A stretch of 64,000 nucleotides of DNA from Ghiorsea bivora (GTDB lineage: Bacteria; Pseudomonadota; Zetaproteobacteria; Mariprofundales; Mariprofundaceae). The position numbers were made by a program, and so were the translations under genes. Shown piece by piece: positions 61,996-64,000 of the stretch (its first letter is position 1; each line of letters opens with the position of its first letter). Location of the stretch: positions 348,650 through 412,649 of the forward strand of contig NZ_JQLW01000005.1 of assembly GCF_000744415.1 (NCBI RefSeq), written 5' to 3'. The notes beneath the pieces were generated by a model that worked only from the letters and a program-made list of their open reading frames with translations, was not told the DNA's origin and did no database searches.

Positions 61996-63644
61996 ATGCG
62001 CAGGGTCACGTGCGTAGACAGGGTTCTGCAGTTGCCAAAAGCTCGGGGCTGGTGCTTGGCTGTGCGCAAAGGTTGAATCAAAAACACCATATTATTCAAG
62101 AATATAAGATTTCAAGCGATGATGTTGAAGCAGAAATAATACGCTTAAGCACTGCGATTAGCCAAGCAGTCTATAAGTTGCAGCAAGAAGTTAAAACGTT
62201 AGCTGATATGGATGCATCAGGTGAGCTTAAACATATCTTAGAAGCTTATGATATGATGTTGCAAGACCCTGAATTAATTCAGCAAACTGAGCTTTTTATT
62301 CAACGGGAATGTATCAATGCCGAATGGGCATTAAAAAAGAGTTTAGGGCAAATTATTCAAGTTTTTGAGCATATTGAAGATGCTTATTTGCGTAGTCGGA
62401 AAGCAGATATTGAACATATTGGGGAACGTATTTTTGTGCAGCTGGCGGGTATCAATCAGCAGCAACAGTACGAACATGCTATTATGGTGGCTCAAGATTT
62501 TTCACCTATGGACATCGTGGATATGTGGCGTGCAGGCGTATCTGGTTTTGTATCTATTCAAGGGGGTGAAAATAGCCATACCATGATTGTTGCTAGGGGT
62601 ATTGGTCTGCCAGGTATTGCGGGTGTACAAGAAGACTTCTTCGCTTGGGTTGATGATGGTATGTCGCTTATTCTAAATGCTGAAGAAGGATCATGGGTAC
62701 TTAGTCCAAACAAACAGGATTTGATGCAATTTGAGCAAGCAGAACAAGTGCTACAATTAAAACATAAACGCTTGCAGAGCTATGTGGATAAACCTTCGGT
62801 TAGCCACGATGGATACAGTATGCCATTGATGGCAAATGTTGAATTCATTGAAGAAATTATCATGGCGCAGCAACAGGGTGTAGATGGTATTGGTTTGTTT
62901 CGTACAGAGTTTTTATTTATGCAAAGTGAAACGCTGCCCAGTGAGGCGGTGCAACTAGTGTACTATCAGCAGGTGATTCAAGGCATGAAAGGAAAACCTG
63001 TGACCTTTCGTTTGCTCGATGTGGCCATTGATAAAATAAAAGTAATGGATGGTATGAATCCTGTTTTTGAAGGTGAGAACCCTGCCTTGGGTTTGCGCGG
63101 TGTGCGCATGTTGTTGCAAAACAAAACAATTTTACAAAGTCAGCTGCGCGCAATCATACGCGCTGGTTGGCATGCAGAGATCTCGATTTTGGTGCCCATG
63201 GTTACCGTGGCGTCAGAAATGGTGGATGTAAGGCAAGTGGTGCACGAAGTCTGCCAAGATATTGGGTTTACAGGTAAGGTTTGTTTGGGTTGCATGATTG
63301 AAGTGCCTGCAGCAGCTTTGGTGGCTGATACACTGGCGCAGGTTTCAGATTTTTTCTCGATTGGTAGTAATGATTTGGTGCAGTATAGCCTAGCAGTTGA
63401 CCGTACAGATGAACATGTGAGTTACTTGTATGATGCTGGGCACCCAGCTGTGATGCAGCTATTGCAGATGACGGTAGATGCGGCGCAAAAACATCATATT
63501 CCAGTCTCAGTATGTGGTGAACTAGCCGCAAATCAAGCTTGGCTTCATACATTTTTAATCATGGGTATTACAAGCTTGTCGATGAGTGCGCGTCATGTTT
63601 TGCAAATACGCGAACAATTACATCATTTACGCGCCTTTTCGTAA
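61992..63644 (+). CDS. ptsI: PTS enzyme I
   Basis: 550 residues, no GAF domain, so of the PtsI rather than PtsP length class. HPr-binding N-terminus, active His in 'GGENSHTMIVARG', and PEP-binding C-terminus with 'FRTEFLFM', 'FRLLDV' and 'FFSIGSNDLVQYSLAVDR'. It phosphorylates HPr with PEP. Overlaps HPr by four bases and closes the operon. Confidence 0.94.
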   Translation: MNAQGHVRRQGSAVAKSSGLVLGCAQRLNQKHHIIQEYKISSDDVEAEIIRLSTAISQAVYKLQQEVKTLADMDASGELKHILEAYDMMLQDPELIQQTELFIQRECINAEWALKKSLGQIIQVFEHIEDAYLRSRKADIEHIGERIFVQLAGINQQQQYEHAIMVAQDFSPMDIVDMWRAGVSGFVSIQGGENSHTMIVARGIGLPGIAGVQEDFFAWVDDGMSLILNAEEGSWVLSPNKQDLMQFEQAEQVLQLKHKRLQSYVDKPSVSHDGYSMPLMANVEFIEEIIMAQQQGVDGIGLFRTEFLFMQSETLPSEAVQLVYYQQVIQGMKGKPVTFRLLDVAIDKIKVMDGMNPVFEGENPALGLRGVRMLLQNKTILQSQLRAIIRAGWHAEISILVPMVTVASEMVDVRQVVHEVCQDIGFTGKVCLGCMIEVPAAALVADTLAQVSDFFSIGSNDLVQYSLAVDRTDEHVSYLYDAGHPAVMQLLQMTVDAAQKHHIPVSVCGELAANQAWLHTFLIMGITSLSMSARHVLQIREQLHHLRAFS

Positions 63645-63663
63645 GTTCTCCTGTAAACTTGCG
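63640..63663 (+). terminator. Weak hairpin after ptsI
   Basis: CGTAAGTT and AACTTGCG form an 8-bp stem with one G-T pair, an 8-base loop and no strong T-run. It overlaps the last bases of ptsI. A terminator is possible but not convincing. Confidence 0.3.
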
Positions 63664-63688
63664 ACCAATTTCATAAAAAGAGGTTTTC

Positions 63689-64000
63689 ATGTCAGAAATT
63701 TCATTGTTTGGTGCCTTGATTGCAGGGTTGCTATCATTTTTATCACCTTGTGTTTTACCTTTAGTACCCGCATATTTATCTTTTATTAGTGGTGTTTCCG
63801 TGGATGCTTTACGTGGTGATGCGTCCGTTGACCATCAACAAGTAAGGCGCACAGCGATGATACAGTCCATGTGGTTTGTGTTAGGTTTTAGCTTGGTATT
63901 TATTGCCTTGGGCGCTTCGGCATTTTGGTTGGGTCAATGGTTGTTGATGCACATGAGCACCTTGGCTAAGGGTGCAGGGCTGATTATTATTATCTTTGGT
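63689..64000 (+). CDS. CcdA/DsbD-type membrane protein, 3' end outside the window
   Basis: From ATG 63689 with AAAGAGG upstream: 'LIAGLLSFLSPCVLPLVPAYL' is the signature first helix of CcdA-type proteins, with the reactive Cys in SPCVLP. Two further helices follow and the frame is still open at 64000. Such proteins move reducing power across the membrane to cytochrome c maturation or thioredoxin-like partners, which fits the c-type cytochromes in this window. Confidence 0.85.
   Translation, partial: MSEISLFGALIAGLLSFLSPCVLPLVPAYLSFISGVSVDALRGDASVDHQQVRRTAMIQSMWFVLGFSLVFIALGASAFWLGQWLLMHMSTLAKGAGLIIIIFG

Noticed and set aside
1-64000. CRISPR arrays, rRNA genes, riboswitches
   Set aside because: No regularly spaced repeats, no rRNA sequence and no known riboswitch core were seen anywhere in the window.

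Overview
The window reads as a chromosomal segment of a low-GC, Gram-negative, aerobic or microaerobic proteobacterium. Signs are outer-membrane beta-barrel proteins, lipoproteins, ExeA/GspB secretion accessories, a full set of proteobacterial housekeeping genes, RpoN with a regulatory PTS, and c-type cytochromes including a Cyc2-like outer-membrane cytochrome-porin. This mix resembles iron-oxidising Zetaproteobacteria (a Ghiorsea-like genome would fit the base composition). That assignment is inference from gene content, not a database result.

Layout. 0-7.2 kb: an APC permease (5' end outside the window), a CBS protein with a four-Cys cluster, a DUF411 protein, an NtrB/NtrC-type two-component system, then a monoheme outer-membrane cytochrome-porin behind a candidate sigma-54 promoter, and a His/Met-rich membrane protein. 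7.2-8.2 kb: debris, namely the N-terminal part of a second APC permease and a decayed IS30 transposase. 8.3-15.3 kb: a tightly coupled six-gene cassette (TetR-PqqD fusion, ATP-grasp ligase, fold-III PLP decarboxylase, urea-transporter/M23-peptidase fusion, outer-membrane barrel, periplasmic TPR protein). This is the best candidate here for an undescribed system. 15.3-16.5 kb: an esterase and a PAP2 phosphatase. 16.6-19.8 kb: a decayed island next to a tRNA(CAT) gene, holding an IS256/AbiEii chimeric pseudogene, a DUF6933 protein, hipBA with repeated operator-like sites, and the C-terminal end of an integrase.

19.9-32.4 kb: large NAD-glutamate dehydrogenase, RluA-type pseudouridine synthase, two lipoproteins (one with ankyrin repeats), a membrane protein, prmA, a flavin reductase, ruvX, pyrB, pyrC and a cytochrome c'-like protein. 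32.6-39.4 kb (minus strand): yggT, proC, yggS, then a small glycan cluster (WecA-like transferase, DegT aminotransferase, PIG-L deacetylase, WbqC, membrane-split PHP hydrolase). 39.6-48.9 kb: PAS/ATPase kinase-like protein, lipB, apt, an RpoS-like sigma factor, sucB and sucA, a 165-bp MITE-like element, a flavoprotein disulfide reductase and a TVP38 protein. 49-56 kb: GspB, ExeA, adenosine kinase-type sugar kinase, PmbA, a membrane histidine kinase and an NAD-dependent epimerase. 56.1-63.7 kb: a tRNA(CAT), bolA-grxD, a second MITE with a 4-bp target duplication, then rpoN-hpf-ptsN-hprK-rapZ-EIIA-HPr-EI, a regulatory phosphotransferase operon with no sugar permease. The window ends inside a ccdA-type gene.

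How the parts fit: sigma-54 regulation is encoded (rpoN, an NtrC-type activator) and two candidate -24/-12 promoters lie upstream of genes in the same window. The LipB product would modify SucB. BolA and GrxD probably work as a pair in Fe-S handling. No CRISPR array, rRNA or complete transposon was seen.
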